Assembly (NCBI GenBank): GCA_963763365.1
Contig: CAVXOE010000006.1
Coordinates: 180,364-244,363, forward strand
Source: VAZQ01 sp963763365
GTDB lineage: Bacteria; Pseudomonadota; Alphaproteobacteria; Rhizobiales; Xanthobacteraceae
DNA length: 64,000 nucleotides
Direction: 5' to 3'
Positions 26,382 through 35,892 of this stretch are shown here, in pieces. The translations under genes were made by a program, and so were the position numbers. The notes beneath the pieces were generated by a model. That model saw only the letters and a list, made by a program, of their open reading frames with translations, was not told where the DNA came from and did not search any database. Position 1 is the first letter of the stretch; every line of letters begins with the position of its first letter.

Positions 26382-26637
26382 GCTCGTCCTCTGTACTGCT
26401 GCATCAGCACGGAACCTAGATTATCGTACGAACGCCAAGATTACTTCTTCGTTGGAATTCCCGGGCGCGTGACCGAAGCACATTTGGACGGCTTTTGAAA
26501 TTTCGCAACATCTTGTCGTCCGCGGGGCCAGCATGTTTCAATCGCGGCTCCCATTGGCTAGAATTGCGCGCGCCCGTTCACCTATCGCGGCTCCCGCTTC
26601 AGATCAAAGCGAAGCGGGCCGGCGTCGACCAGAGGCG

Positions 26638-27375
26638 ATGAGGCAATCGATGTCGGATGACATCGAAGATACTGCCGGAATCATGCTCGCCGAGCGTGAA
26701 GGGTTGGTGCGGCGCATTCCCGGCCTGCTCGACAGCCTGAGCGAGAGCGACCGCGGGCGCATCCTCGGCATCGGCACGAAGCGGTCCTTTCTGGCTGAGG
26801 AGCCTCTCTTCAGACAAGGCGATACCGGCGACGGTATCTATCTGATCGAGAGCGGACGCATTCGGAGCTTCTACATTGCTCCGTCCGGCCGCGAGGTGAC
26901 GCTTGCGTACTGGTTCCCGGGAAATTTCGTCGGAGCGCCCGACATATTCGGCGGCGGAACGAATATGTGGGGCTCATCGGCCGTGCAGCCAAGCACTATC
27001 ATTTTCATTCCCGGCCGCGAACTGAGGCAGCTTGCCCTCAGCTCAGCCGTGATCGCGGTCGCCCTGCTCGATGCCCTCTCGTTCAAGGCACGGTGTTATT
27101 CGGCCATGGCGCAGATGCTGGGCACACGATCCGCTACGGAGCGGCTCGAGCATCTGCTGGTGTTCCTGGCGGCGGTCTACGGGTTGAAGGAACGCGAAGG
27201 CACCGTGATCGCCGCGTCCTTGACGCACGCGGACCTCGCGAGCCTCATCGGCTCGACCCGCCAATGGGTGACGGTGCAGCTCGCTCGGCTGCAGAGGCGC
27301 GGCATCGTCCGCTACAACCGGGGGCTGCTCGTGGTATGCGACCTCGATGCCCTCGGGGTGAGGAAGCGACCGTAG
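26638..27375 (+). CDS. Crp/Fnr-family transcriptional regulator
   Basis: About 245 aa from the ATG at 26638 (AGAGGCG upstream); an in-frame ATG lies 12 bp later and an open frame extends back to 26533 without a good ribosome site. The N-terminal cyclic-nucleotide-binding fold shows EEPLFRQGDTGDGIYLIESGRI. The C-terminal winged helix carries LTHADLASLIGSTRQWVTVQLARLQRRGIV. No N-terminal Cys cluster is present, so it is not an oxygen-sensing FNR. It probably responds to a small ligand. Its divergent position suggests control of the PuuE-like/NicC-like genes. Confidence 0.85.
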   Translation: MRQSMSDDIEDTAGIMLAEREGLVRRIPGLLDSLSESDRGRILGIGTKRSFLAEEPLFRQGDTGDGIYLIESGRIRSFYIAPSGREVTLAYWFPGNFVGAPDIFGGGTNMWGSSAVQPSTIIFIPGRELRQLALSSAVIAVALLDALSFKARCYSAMAQMLGTRSATERLEHLLVFLAAVYGLKEREGTVIAASLTHADLASLIGSTRQWVTVQLARLQRRGIVRYNRGLLVVCDLDALGVRKRP

Positions 27376-27402
27376 TTCCTACCGATCAGCGACGGCCCAG
27401 AG

Positions 27403-28824
27403 TTATGCGTCGGCCATAGCGAGCGAATGCTGCTGCTCCTCGAACCAGCTCCCGATGCGCGCCAGCCGGTGCTCGGCCCAGGCGGGGGCCAGCAACGTCA
27501 CTCCCATCGGCACTCCGCATCGGAGCGTGCCGTTGGGAACCGCTATCGCGCACAAGTCGAGCAGGTTCGCGAAATACGAATAGTGCCCGAGCTGATTGTT
27601 CAGCCGGATAGGATCGGCATTCATCTCCTCGATCGTGAACGGTCTTGCCGCCGTCGGCACCACGAGCATCGCGATGGTAGCAAATTGCTGGTCGACCGTG
27701 CGGCGGAGCTGGGCCAAGCGATGCGCGGCCGCAAATGCCGAGGTGGCATCGTAGCTGTCTGCCATCGACAGGACGACGCGCGTCGTGGGGTGTAGGGCGT
27801 CGCGATTGTTGTCGACAAAAGAGGCGAGCGCGGCGCGGCGCTCCGCGATCCATGGACCATCAAAAAGCAAGCGGCCCGCTTCCCTGAAGGCCGTGAAATC
27901 GACCTCGACCGGCCGTCCGCCCAGTTCCGCCAGCCGATCGCAGGCACTTTCATAAAGAACGGCGCACTCCGGCATTCCAAACCATTCACGATCCCGCGCC
28001 GGCAGAATGCCGAAGCTGAAGGGCCGCGAAATCATTTCCGGATTCGAATGATCGGGACGACGCGAGAACGGATCCTGTTCGTCGAAGCCATCGACAACCC
28101 TGAGAATCGTCATGCCCTCGTCGATCGTGCGCGAAAAGATCGAAACGCAGTCAAGCGTCGGACAGTTGGGAACGAGCCCGCGAGTCGACACCCGTCCGCG
28201 CGTGGGCTTGACGCCTACGACGCCGTTGAACCCCGCCGGAATGCGGCCCGACCCGCCGGTGTCGGTACCGAGGGCGAAGGATACCTCACCGGCGGCCACC
28301 GCAACCGCCGAGCCCGAGCTTGACCCGCCGGAGATGTAGAGCGGATTGCCGATCGAGCTACACGCACCGTAGGGCGAGCGGGTCCCGGACAATCCGGTGG
28401 CCAGTTGATCGAGGTTTGTCTTGCCCAGGCAGATCGCTCCGGCCTGCTCCAGAAGTTCGACGCAGCGCGCCGACCGCTCCGCCACGTAGCTGAACGCCGG
28501 ACAGGCCGCGGTCGTCGGCATGCCGGCCACATCGATGTTGTCCTTGACGCCGAACGGAACGCCATAGAGCGGGAGCATTTCGCCGCGGGCGCGGCGACGT
28601 TCAAGATTGCTGCACGCTTCGAGCAGATCTTCGAGTGGCGCAACAGAAATCCAGTTGGGAGCGCCCTGCCCTATCCGCCCGTGCAGCGTCGTCACCACCT
28701 CGCATGGCCGCAGCTCCGCGAACTGGTAGCGACGACAAAGCGCGCTCAGGGATAGATCAAGATCGTTCAAGCGATCCTCCGGCGTTCTTGCATCAGCAGC
28801 CGTCTCGAAAGATCGATCTAGCAA
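27403..28824 (-). CDS. amidase, allophanate hydrolase (AtzF)-like
   Basis: 473 aa. The amidase-signature Ser-cisSer-Lys core is visible: GVPFGVKDNIDVAG (Lys), GGSSSGSAVAVAAG and TDTGGSGRIPAGFNG. GPWIAERRAALA and the late YFANLLDLCAIAVPNG are features of allophanate hydrolases. The C-terminal decarboxylating domain of full-length AtzF (about 600 aa) is absent. The start is a TTG at 28824, and no ATG is available before the conserved region. It could release ammonia from a ureido compound produced by the neighbouring ring-opening enzyme. It is convergent with the Crp gene. Confidence 0.82.
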   Translation of the reverse strand: MLDRSFETAADARTPEDRLNDLDLSLSALCRRYQFAELRPCEVVTTLHGRIGQGAPNWISVAPLEDLLEACSNLERRRARGEMLPLYGVPFGVKDNIDVAGMPTTAACPAFSYVAERSARCVELLEQAGAICLGKTNLDQLATGLSGTRSPYGACSSIGNPLYISGGSSSGSAVAVAAGEVSFALGTDTGGSGRIPAGFNGVVGVKPTRGRVSTRGLVPNCPTLDCVSIFSRTIDEGMTILRVVDGFDEQDPFSRRPDHSNPEMISRPFSFGILPARDREWFGMPECAVLYESACDRLAELGGRPVEVDFTAFREAGRLLFDGPWIAERRAALASFVDNNRDALHPTTRVVLSMADSYDATSAFAAAHRLAQLRRTVDQQFATIAMLVVPTAARPFTIEEMNADPIRLNNQLGHYSYFANLLDLCAIAVPNGTLRCGVPMGVTLLAPAWAEHRLARIGSWFEEQQHSLAMADA

Positions 28825-29152
28825 GATCGACGCCAGCCCGCTCGGGCCGGCCCGACACGCGCTGGATTGCCGGCAAATGCGTTGAGAACGGCTGTGACAA
28901 GGTCAACGCCGATCCTGTCGGCGGGCCAGCTTCATCCAGGTTAGGAATTGCCTCCGGTCAGTCGGGACCTTCAGCCGCCGGGGCAAAACCGCGCAACTTG
29001 AGCGTTCCTTCAGCATCCGTATGCCCGACGGCAATTTGTTGCCTTCGAGCGGAGACCTCGGAATCCGGGGAAATTGCGCGATTGTGCCCTGGTTGAGACT
29101 GAACGCGCGCTAGTGGCACGTCCTTTGCGAGAGAGATTCCGCAAGGACTGCC
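28825..29152. other. divergent gap, nothing recognised
   Basis: About 330 bp between the outward-facing amidase and M20 peptidase genes. I found no coding frame with protein-like features and no clear palindrome. Promoters for both flanking genes must lie here. Confidence 0.4.
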
Positions 29153-30463
29153 ATGAACTTCGCACCCCTCGGCCTCGCAGGAACGAAATCGGCTGGCCCG
29201 GAGCTGGTCACGGCCGAAATTACCGAGCAGCGCTGGCTCGCGCTCGCCCGGACGCTGATCGTGGCCGGCCAGCCTGCTGCCGAGAACCCGCTTGATCCCG
29301 ACATGCCGCCGGGCCGCGAAGAAGGCATCTCGGAAGTCGTCGCCGGGAAGCTCGCCGAGCTCGGGTTGGCGGTCGAGATGATCTCGAAGCGAGCCGGCCG
29401 GCCCAACGTCATCGGAACCCTCGCCGGCTCCGATCCGAATGGACCGACACTGATCCTCAACGACCATCTCGACACCTATCCCGCCGGCGATCCGGCGCGC
29501 TGGACCAAGACCGGCGGCGACCCGTTCCGGCCGACGCGCGACGGCGATTTTCTCTATGCCCGCGGCACCTCCGATACGCGCGGCAATCTCGCCTGCACGA
29601 TCCTCGCCGTCGAAGCCATCCGCCGATGCGGAGTTCAGCTCTCAGGAACGCTGAAGTGCGTCTACACGGTCGACGAGGAGAAGAACGGGCCGGACGGATC
29701 GATCTTCCTGCTCGACGAACAAGGCCTGCGCGCCGATTACGAAATCACCTGCGAGCCGACCGGATGGACGCGGCCGGACGGCTCATGGGGCATGGATATC
29801 GGCGTTGCGAACTCCGGCCATTTCCTCGTCGAGGTCGAGACCTTCGGAATCAAGACACACATCTGGCGGCCCGACACCGGAATCAACGCCGTCAACGAGA
29901 TGGCGGCCCTGATCACCGCGCTCGAAAAGACCCCGTTCCGGTTCGACCCGCCAAAACTTCCGGGCGGCACGCCGCCCATGCTGACGCCGGTGCGGATCGG
30001 CGGCGGCGTTGCCGGCGAAATGCAGTTCACGCCTGACCGGTGCAGCGCCGTGTTCGCGGTGGTCGGATTGGTGCCCGGGATGACGCAGGACAGCGTCCTT
30101 GCCGACATCGACGCGGTGCTGCAATCCTTCATGCGCGTACGCAGCGGCACCAAGGCGACGCTGCGGCCGTTCCCCAATGCCCTCTTCGTGACCGGCACCC
30201 GGGAGCTTTCGCCGGAAGCCGAACCCGCCGCCGCGATCGCACGCGCGTACCGGCAAGTTCTCGGCACCGAACCGCGCGCCTACCGTAAGAACGCGTTCAA
30301 CGACACCATCCGGTTTCAGGAGCGCGGCATCCCGTCCGTGACATTCGGGCCGGGCGAAGACGGCTGGCCTCCGATCAACGAGTACATCCGCATCGGCAAG
30401 GCTGTGGCGGCGACCAAAATCCTGGCGCTCGCGCTGATGGACATTCTCGGAGCCGCTCGATGA
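29153..30463 (+). CDS. M20-family metallopeptidase/deacylase (ArgE/DapE/carboxypeptidase-like)
   Basis: 436 aa, cytoplasmic. Binuclear zinc-site motifs are LILNDHLDTYPAGD (His, Asp), YARGTSDTRGNLA (bridging Asp) and VDEEKNGPDGS (catalytic Glu pair). A dimerisation insert follows, and the final His lies in KNAFNDTIRF...SVTFGPGEDG-type sequence. Family members hydrolyse N-acyl amino acids, dipeptides or carbamoyl groups. The gene overlaps the next by 4 bp and begins a seven-gene run of two ABC importers, implying that it processes the imported amide or amino-acid derivative. Confidence 0.88.
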   Translation: MNFAPLGLAGTKSAGPELVTAEITEQRWLALARTLIVAGQPAAENPLDPDMPPGREEGISEVVAGKLAELGLAVEMISKRAGRPNVIGTLAGSDPNGPTLILNDHLDTYPAGDPARWTKTGGDPFRPTRDGDFLYARGTSDTRGNLACTILAVEAIRRCGVQLSGTLKCVYTVDEEKNGPDGSIFLLDEQGLRADYEITCEPTGWTRPDGSWGMDIGVANSGHFLVEVETFGIKTHIWRPDTGINAVNEMAALITALEKTPFRFDPPKLPGGTPPMLTPVRIGGGVAGEMQFTPDRCSAVFAVVGLVPGMTQDSVLADIDAVLQSFMRVRSGTKATLRPFPNALFVTGTRELSPEAEPAAAIARAYRQVLGTEPRAYRKNAFNDTIRFQERGIPSVTFGPGEDGWPPINEYIRIGKAVAATKILALALMDILGAAR

Positions 30464-31284
30464 CGACGGTCGAGCAGGCTTCGTCCGAAACGCCGGTCGT
30501 GCCGGCGCGGCTGTCATTCCGGCCGCGGATCGAGCATCTCCTGACCACGGGCACGGTCGTCGGCATTTTCGTCCTCTGGACGCTGCTCACACGCTACAAG
30601 CTGGTCAATCCGCTGTTCCTCCCGGCGCCCGAGGTTGTCTGGAAGTCATTCGTCGAGACGCTGACGGTCGGCTACCAGGGCAAGCTCCTGCACGAGCACA
30701 TGGCGGCGAGCCTTGGCCGGATTCTCGCCGGCTATCTCGCGGCCTGCGCGATCGGCATCCCGCTTGGCCTGCTGATGGGATTGAGCACGCGAGTGAAGGC
30801 GGTGTTCGATCCGATCGTCGAGTTCTACCGGCCGCTGCCACCGCTCGCGCTTTACACCCTCCTGGTGATGTGGCTCGGCATCGGCGACACGTCCAAGATC
30901 GCGTTGCTGTTTCTGGCCGCGCTGCCACCGCTCTCGATCAGCGCCATGCACGCGGCACGTTCGATCGATGTCGCCCACGTGCGCGCCGCGCGCATGCTCG
31001 GCGCGACCCGCACCCAGATGTTTCGACATGTGTTCCTGCCGTCCTGTCTGCCCGGCATCTGCACCGGCATGCGCATCAGCCTTGGCTTCACCTACACGGT
31101 GCTGGTCGCCTCCGAGATCGTGGCCGCCACCGCCGGCATCGGATGGATGATCTGGGACGCCAGCAAGTTCCTGCTCGGCGACGTCGTCATCATGGGGCTG
31201 TTCGTTCTCGGGCTGACCGGGCTCGCACTCGATTGGTTCATCCGGCAACTCGAACGTCTAATCACGCCGTGGCGATTTGTGTGA
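30460..31284 (+). CDS. ABC transporter permease (TauC/SsuC-like)
   Basis: 274 aa with six predicted helices. After a cytoplasmic head, RIEHLLTTGTVVGIFVLWTL is the first helix. The coupling loop is AARMLGATRTQMFRHVFLPS (EAA motif). Last-helix residues and a basic tail follow. It starts within the stop of the M20 gene and is followed after 26 bp by its binding protein. It belongs to the nitrate/sulfonate/taurine importer family. Confidence 0.9.
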   Translation: MTTVEQASSETPVVPARLSFRPRIEHLLTTGTVVGIFVLWTLLTRYKLVNPLFLPAPEVVWKSFVETLTVGYQGKLLHEHMAASLGRILAGYLAACAIGIPLGLLMGLSTRVKAVFDPIVEFYRPLPPLALYTLLVMWLGIGDTSKIALLFLAALPPLSISAMHAARSIDVAHVRAARMLGATRTQMFRHVFLPSCLPGICTGMRISLGFTYTVLVASEIVAATAGIGWMIWDASKFLLGDVVIMGLFVLGLTGLALDWFIRQLERLITPWRFV

Positions 31285-31310
31285 TCGCCGGGACAGAGGA
31301 GCATCGACAA

Positions 31311-32315
31311 ATGACATTCATGCGCGTGGCTCTCGCACTCGCCGCCTCTTGCGCGGCGGCGACCGGCGCCTTAGCCCAGCAAAAGCCCGCCAAGGTCGTG
31401 GTCGGGTATCTCAACCTGGTGAACGCGCAGCTCGTCACCAAGGCGCTCGGGCTGCACGAAAAGGAGATGGGCGTCCCGATCGAATGGGTGAAGTTCGGTT
31501 CGGGTGGCGACGTCAATCGTGCGGTCGCGGCCAATCAACTGAGCTTCGGCGGCGTCGGCAACCCGCCGGCAACGATCGGGATCGGCCGTGGGCTGGGATA
31601 CAAGGGCGTCTTTGTGCTCAACATGCTGGGGCCGGTCGAGTCGCTCGTGGTGCGGACCAGCAAGAACATCGAGAAGCCGCAGGACCTGGTCGGAAAGACC
31701 ATGGCGGCGCCATTCGGCTCGACTACGCATTACCTGACGATCGCTTATCTGCGCGCCGCCGGCGTCGATCCGACGTCGGTGAAGCTGCTCGACATGTCGC
31801 CGAGCGATGCGGCCGCCGCTTGGTTCCGCGGCGACATCGACGCCGCCTATGTGTGGGAGCCCTCGCTCAACAAGATGGTCCAGAGCGGCGGCAAGATCCT
31901 GATGGACAGCGGGACGCTGGCCGCGCGCGGATATCCGACCTGGGACATCGCCGTCGCGATGGACGATTTCGCCGCGAAGTATCCGGACTTCGTCGGCAAA
32001 TTCGTCAAGTCGGAATGCGCCGCCGTCGACTACTGGCTGAGCAAGCCGGAGGAGACCGCCGCGATCATCGCCAAGGAACTCAGCCTCCCGGTCGATGATG
32101 CGCGCCGCATGATGAAGGGCACCGGCATGGTGCCGTGCGACAAGCAACTGGCAGAGCCATACCTCGGCACGTCCAAGGCTAAGGGCAAGTTCGTCGATAC
32201 CCTGGTGGCGACCGCTACCTTCCTGGCCGACCAGAAGCGGCTGCCGAAGGTCGAAGCGCGTCAGACCTACGAGCAGTTCGTCGAGCCAAAGTTCGTCGAA
32301 GCCGTGGTCAAGTAG
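31311..32315 (+). CDS. TauA-like ABC substrate-binding protein
   Basis: 334 aa from the ATG at 31311, preceded by AGAGGAGC. A longer frame is open upstream inside the permease but is not real. The signal peptide ends AATGALAQQ. The mature domain begins KVVVGYLNLVNAQLVTKALGL, with SFGGVGNPPATIGIGRGLGY and WEPSLNKMVQSGG further on, which fits taurine/sulfonate binding proteins. It is periplasmic. It lies between its permease and ATPase. Confidence 0.9.
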   Translation: MTFMRVALALAASCAAATGALAQQKPAKVVVGYLNLVNAQLVTKALGLHEKEMGVPIEWVKFGSGGDVNRAVAANQLSFGGVGNPPATIGIGRGLGYKGVFVLNMLGPVESLVVRTSKNIEKPQDLVGKTMAAPFGSTTHYLTIAYLRAAGVDPTSVKLLDMSPSDAAAAWFRGDIDAAYVWEPSLNKMVQSGGKILMDSGTLAARGYPTWDIAVAMDDFAAKYPDFVGKFVKSECAAVDYWLSKPEETAAIIAKELSLPVDDARRMMKGTGMVPCDKQLAEPYLGTSKAKGKFVDTLVATATFLADQKRLPKVEARQTYEQFVEPKFVEAVVK

Positions 32316-32339
32316 AGATCCGGCACCGGAGTGGCCGCC

Positions 32340-33173
32340 ATGCCGTCCGCAGTCGCACACGATCTGTCCCGGCCGCCGTCCGGTTCGCTGCCGGCGCGCG
32401 CCGGCAATGTGGCGTTTGAGAACGTCGTGGTGCGGCTTGGCAATTCGGCTTCACCCAGGCTCGTCCTCGATCGCGCCTCCCTCACGATCCCGAAGGGCGA
32501 GTTTGTCTGCGTGCTCGGCCCATCGGGCTGCGGAAAATCGACCCTGCTCAATACCCTCGCCGGCTTCGTGGCGCCCGAGAGCGGCCGCGTGACCGTCGAT
32601 GGCGACATCGTCACCGCGCCCGGCGCCGACCGCGGCGTGGTGTTCCAGGATCCGACGCTGTTTCCCTGGAAGACCGTGCTTGACAATGTCAGCCTCGGCC
32701 CGCTGCTGGCAGGACGAGGCGCGGCCGAGGCCGAACGGATCGGCCGTGCGCTGCTCGCGCGCGTCGGCCTCTCGGCCCGTGCCGACAGTTTCCCCAAGCA
32801 TCTGTCCGGCGGCATGCAGCAGCGCGTCGGCATCGCGCGAGCACTCGCCAACAATCCGCGCGTGATCCTGATGGACGAGCCGTTCGGCGCGCTCGACGCG
32901 CAGACGCGATCCATGATGCAGCGGGTGCTGCTGGACGTATGGGCCGAGGTCGGTGTGACGGTCTTGTTCGTCACTCATGACATCGACGAGGCCGTCACTC
33001 TTGCCGATCGCATCGTGGTCATGAGCGCATCTCCGGGCCGCATCATCGACGATATCGCGGTTCCCATTCCACGGCCGCGCGCCGACGACGTGATGTTCCT
33101 ACCGGAGTTCAATCAGATCAAACGGCAATGCTTCGAGCATATCAGACGCGAGAGCACGCACGCCTTCGCGTAG
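32340..33173 (+). CDS. ABC transporter ATPase (TauB/SsuB-like)
   Basis: About 277 aa; the ATG at 32340 is preferred over a GTG 9 bp earlier. It has Walker A GPSGCGKSTLL, Q-loop VFQDPTLFPWKTVLDN, signature LSGGMQQRVGIARALA, Walker B VILMDEPFGALD and H-loop VTHDIDEA. All catalytic residues are intact. It completes the first importer of this run (permease, binding protein, ATPase) and precedes the second importer's binding protein by 30 bp. Confidence 0.92.
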   Translation: MPSAVAHDLSRPPSGSLPARAGNVAFENVVVRLGNSASPRLVLDRASLTIPKGEFVCVLGPSGCGKSTLLNTLAGFVAPESGRVTVDGDIVTAPGADRGVVFQDPTLFPWKTVLDNVSLGPLLAGRGAAEAERIGRALLARVGLSARADSFPKHLSGGMQQRVGIARALANNPRVILMDEPFGALDAQTRSMMQRVLLDVWAEVGVTVLFVTHDIDEAVTLADRIVVMSASPGRIIDDIAVPIPRPRADDVMFLPEFNQIKRQCFEHIRRESTHAFA

Positions 33174-33202
33174 TAAAGCCGGCCCACGAAAGGAGCATAA
33201 AG

Positions 33203-34213
33203 ATGCGATCGACGAAAGTTGGGAAATTCCCGCCGCTGAAGACATGGCGGGGCTCCCTGATTGGCCTAGCGGCGCTGGGATTGTTCGCTTCCGTGCCTTC
33301 CGCCAGCGCGGCCGACAAGGTCAAGCTGGCGCAGAATCAGGCCCCGATCTCCGGCATCTCTATCGTGGCGGACCGCAACGGCTTCTTTGCCAAGAACGGG
33401 TTGGAAGTCGAGGTGATCAACTTCACCACCGGCAAGCAATGCCTCGACACCGTGATGGGCGGTGCCGCCGACATCGCCACCACGGCCGAGGCTCCGACGA
33501 CCGCCGCCGCCATGTCGGGCCAGAAGATCGCATTCCTGGCCCGCACCGAATATTCCTACATCAAGACCCTGACCGCGACGTCGGCCAAGATCGGCAAGCT
33601 TGCCGACCTCAAGGGCAAGCGCGTGGCCTTCACCGCCGGCACCGGCGGCGAGGTCTACACCATGGAACTCCTGAAGAAGGCCGGGTTGTCCAAGGATGAC
33701 GTCACGCTCGTGAATCTCCGGCCGCAGGACATGGTGGCGGCGCTCGCGAGCGGCGGCATCGACGCCTATGGCACCTGGGAGCCGCACATTCACAACGGCC
33801 TCAGGGCACTCGGCGCCAAGGCAACCCAACTCGACACCAAAGGCATCTACGCCGAGACCTTCAACATCGTGCTGATGCAGGACTACCTGCAAAAGCGACC
33901 CGAAGTCGTGCAGCGTTTCCTCAAATCGCTCATCGAAGCCGAAGCATGGATCAAGGCCAATCCGGACGAGGCCGTGAAGGTGGTCGCCGACTTCGTCAAG
34001 ATGCCGGCCGACGACCTCAAGCCGATCTGGAAGGACTATGTCTACGGCCTCGCGCTCGATCAGCAGGTCCTCGACGTGCTCAATGCCCACGCCGGCTGGC
34101 GGCTGGCCACCGGCAACCACCCGCCCGGAGCGACCATGCCGGACTGGCGCAACGTCATCTTCCCCGGGCCGCTGAAGTCCGTCGCGCCGGAACGGGTCAC
34201 GATCTCAGAATAA
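33203..34213 (+). CDS. NitT/TauT-type ABC substrate-binding protein
   Basis: 336 aa from the ATG at 33203, with AAAGGAGC upstream. A clear signal (MRSTKVGKFPPLKTWRGSLI then a hydrophobic core ending SASAADK) leads to VKLAQNQAPISGISIVADRNGFFAKNGLEVEVINF, a nitrate/taurine-type opening. GGAADIATTAEAPTTAAAMSG and WEPHIHNGLRALG follow. It is the binding protein of the second importer. It is not closely similar to the one at 31-32 kb, so the two importers probably take different ligands. Confidence 0.9.
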   Translation: MRSTKVGKFPPLKTWRGSLIGLAALGLFASVPSASAADKVKLAQNQAPISGISIVADRNGFFAKNGLEVEVINFTTGKQCLDTVMGGAADIATTAEAPTTAAAMSGQKIAFLARTEYSYIKTLTATSAKIGKLADLKGKRVAFTAGTGGEVYTMELLKKAGLSKDDVTLVNLRPQDMVAALASGGIDAYGTWEPHIHNGLRALGAKATQLDTKGIYAETFNIVLMQDYLQKRPEVVQRFLKSLIEAEAWIKANPDEAVKVVADFVKMPADDLKPIWKDYVYGLALDQQVLDVLNAHAGWRLATGNHPPGATMPDWRNVIFPGPLKSVAPERVTISE

Positions 34214-34234
34214 TCCTTGCAGGTGCGCGCAGCC

Positions 34235-35002
34235 ATGAGCCCTCGATCCCTGTCTGTGCGAGGATTTGAGATCGTTACCCTGTGGGCCTCAATCCCTCTG
34301 TTCGTGCTCTTGTGGCAGGCGGCTTCGACGTCCGGATATGTCAACGAGCTGTTGTTTCCGCCGCCCACCAAGGTTGCCCAGGCGCTCTGGGACGAACTTA
34401 TCAAAGGAACGCTGCTTCTCGACCTGTCCATGAGCGTGATGCGGGTGGTGATCGGCTTCGCCAGCGGGGCGGCGGCTGGAATTGCTGTCGGACTGCTGAC
34501 CGGGCGGTATCAGATCGCATCCAACCTGCTGACGCCGATCTTTCAACTGCTGCGTCCGATCCCGCCGATCGCGTTCGTACCGATCGTCATTCTTTGGTTC
34601 GGCTTGTCCGAGTGGGGCAAGTGGTTCCTGGTGTTCTGGGGCGTCTTCTTCACCGTCTGGGTGGCGACCCATCTCGGCGTGCAGCGCGCCGATCCCGCAC
34701 TGATACGCGCAGCCCGCTCCCTCGGCGCGCCCGATCGCATGCTGATCCGTGACGTGATCCTGCCCTCGGCACTGCCGACGATCTTTGTTGGGCTGCGCAC
34801 GGCGGTCAGTATCTCGTTCTACACCTTGGTCGCGGCGGAACTCGCCGGCGCGGTCGCAGGCCTCGCTTACCGCATCGACCTTGCGCATCAGAACATGCAG
34901 ACCGGCCAGATGCTCGGCGGCCTTGTCATGCTCGGGATCGTGTCGGCCTGCGCCGATCGGGGCTTCGCAATGCTGTCGCGACGGCTTGTGTGGTGGAGTT
35001 GA
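34235..35002 (+). CDS. ABC transporter permease (second importer)
   Basis: 255 aa from the ATG at 34235; a TTG at 34217 in frame is possible. First helix FEIVTLWASIPLFVLLWQAA. Coupling loop ARSLGAPDRMLIRDVILPS followed by LPTIFVGLRTAVSISFYTLV. It is typical for the SsuC/TauC family. The last 13 bp overlap the ATPase gene. Confidence 0.9.
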   Translation: MSPRSLSVRGFEIVTLWASIPLFVLLWQAASTSGYVNELLFPPPTKVAQALWDELIKGTLLLDLSMSVMRVVIGFASGAAAGIAVGLLTGRYQIASNLLTPIFQLLRPIPPIAFVPIVILWFGLSEWGKWFLVFWGVFFTVWVATHLGVQRADPALIRAARSLGAPDRMLIRDVILPSALPTIFVGLRTAVSISFYTLVAAELAGAVAGLAYRIDLAHQNMQTGQMLGGLVMLGIVSACADRGFAMLSRRLVWWS

Positions 35003-35886
35003 GTCCCGTGTCCGTGGTGCGCCCGATCCGAGTTGTCGCGGACTCTCACGCCCCCCCGAAGGCTGCTCATGGCCGCATCACGGTCGACAATCTCGTCGTT
35101 GCATTTGGCGATGGCCGCGCGAGGCGGTTCGCCGTCGATCAAGTGTGCCTCGATGTCGGCCCGGGCGAATTCGTCTGCGTGCTAGGTCCGTCCGGCTGTG
35201 GCAAGTCAACGGTGTTGAACGTGCTCGCGGGCTTCATTGCGCCATTCGCCGGAGCCGCGAGCATCGATGGCGTTCCGATTGACAAGCCTGGCGCAGACCG
35301 CGGCGTGGTGTTTCAGCAGCCGACCTTGTTTCCGTGGAAGAATGTGCTGCAGAACATCGCCTATGGCCCGCGGGTCGGCGGCCGCGGCCGGGCGGAAGCC
35401 AACGAGATCGCGCGGCACTTCATGGCCAAGGTCGGCCTCACGGCTTTCGCCGAATACTATCCGCAGGAGCTGTCCGGCGGCATGCAGCAGCGCGTCGGGA
35501 TCGCGCGGGCGCTGGCGATTTCGCCGAAGGTTCTGCTGATGGATGAGCCGTTCGGCTCGCTCGACGCGCAGACCCGCGCGCTCATGCAGGAGGTCCTGCT
35601 TGGCATCTGGGAGGAACTGCACACCACGGTGCTTTTCATCACGCATGACATCGAGGAGGCGCTCTTCCTCGCCGATCGCGTCGTCATCATGAGCGCGGGC
35701 CCGGGACGCATGATCGACGACGTGCCGGTTGCGATCGGGCGACCGCGCCACGCCGAGGTCGTCTACAGTTCGGAATTCATCCGGCTCAAGCGCCACTGCG
35801 CGCAATTGATCCGCACCGAGAGCCTGCGGGCATTCGAGCAGCAAAATACCGCCCACCGATCGTCGCCGGGCGCGAGCCAGGACTAG
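34990..35886 (+). CDS. ABC transporter ATPase (second importer)
   Basis: Up to 298 aa from a GTG at 34990; a GTG at 35008 is also possible. Walker A GPSGCGKSTVLN, Q-loop VFQQPTLFPWKNVLQN, signature LSGGMQQRVGIARALA, Walker B VLLMDEPFGSLD and H-loop ITHDIEEA are all intact. It overlaps the permease and ends the seven-gene set. It resembles the first importer's ATPase in length and motif wording, so both modules probably descend from one duplication. Confidence 0.9.
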   Translation: MVELSPVSVVRPIRVVADSHAPPKAAHGRITVDNLVVAFGDGRARRFAVDQVCLDVGPGEFVCVLGPSGCGKSTVLNVLAGFIAPFAGAASIDGVPIDKPGADRGVVFQQPTLFPWKNVLQNIAYGPRVGGRGRAEANEIARHFMAKVGLTAFAEYYPQELSGGMQQRVGIARALAISPKVLLMDEPFGSLDAQTRALMQEVLLGIWEELHTTVLFITHDIEEALFLADRVVIMSAGPGRMIDDVPVAIGRPRHAEVVYSSEFIRLKRHCAQLIRTESLRAFEQQNTAHRSSPGASQD

Positions 35887-35892
35887 AGTGCT

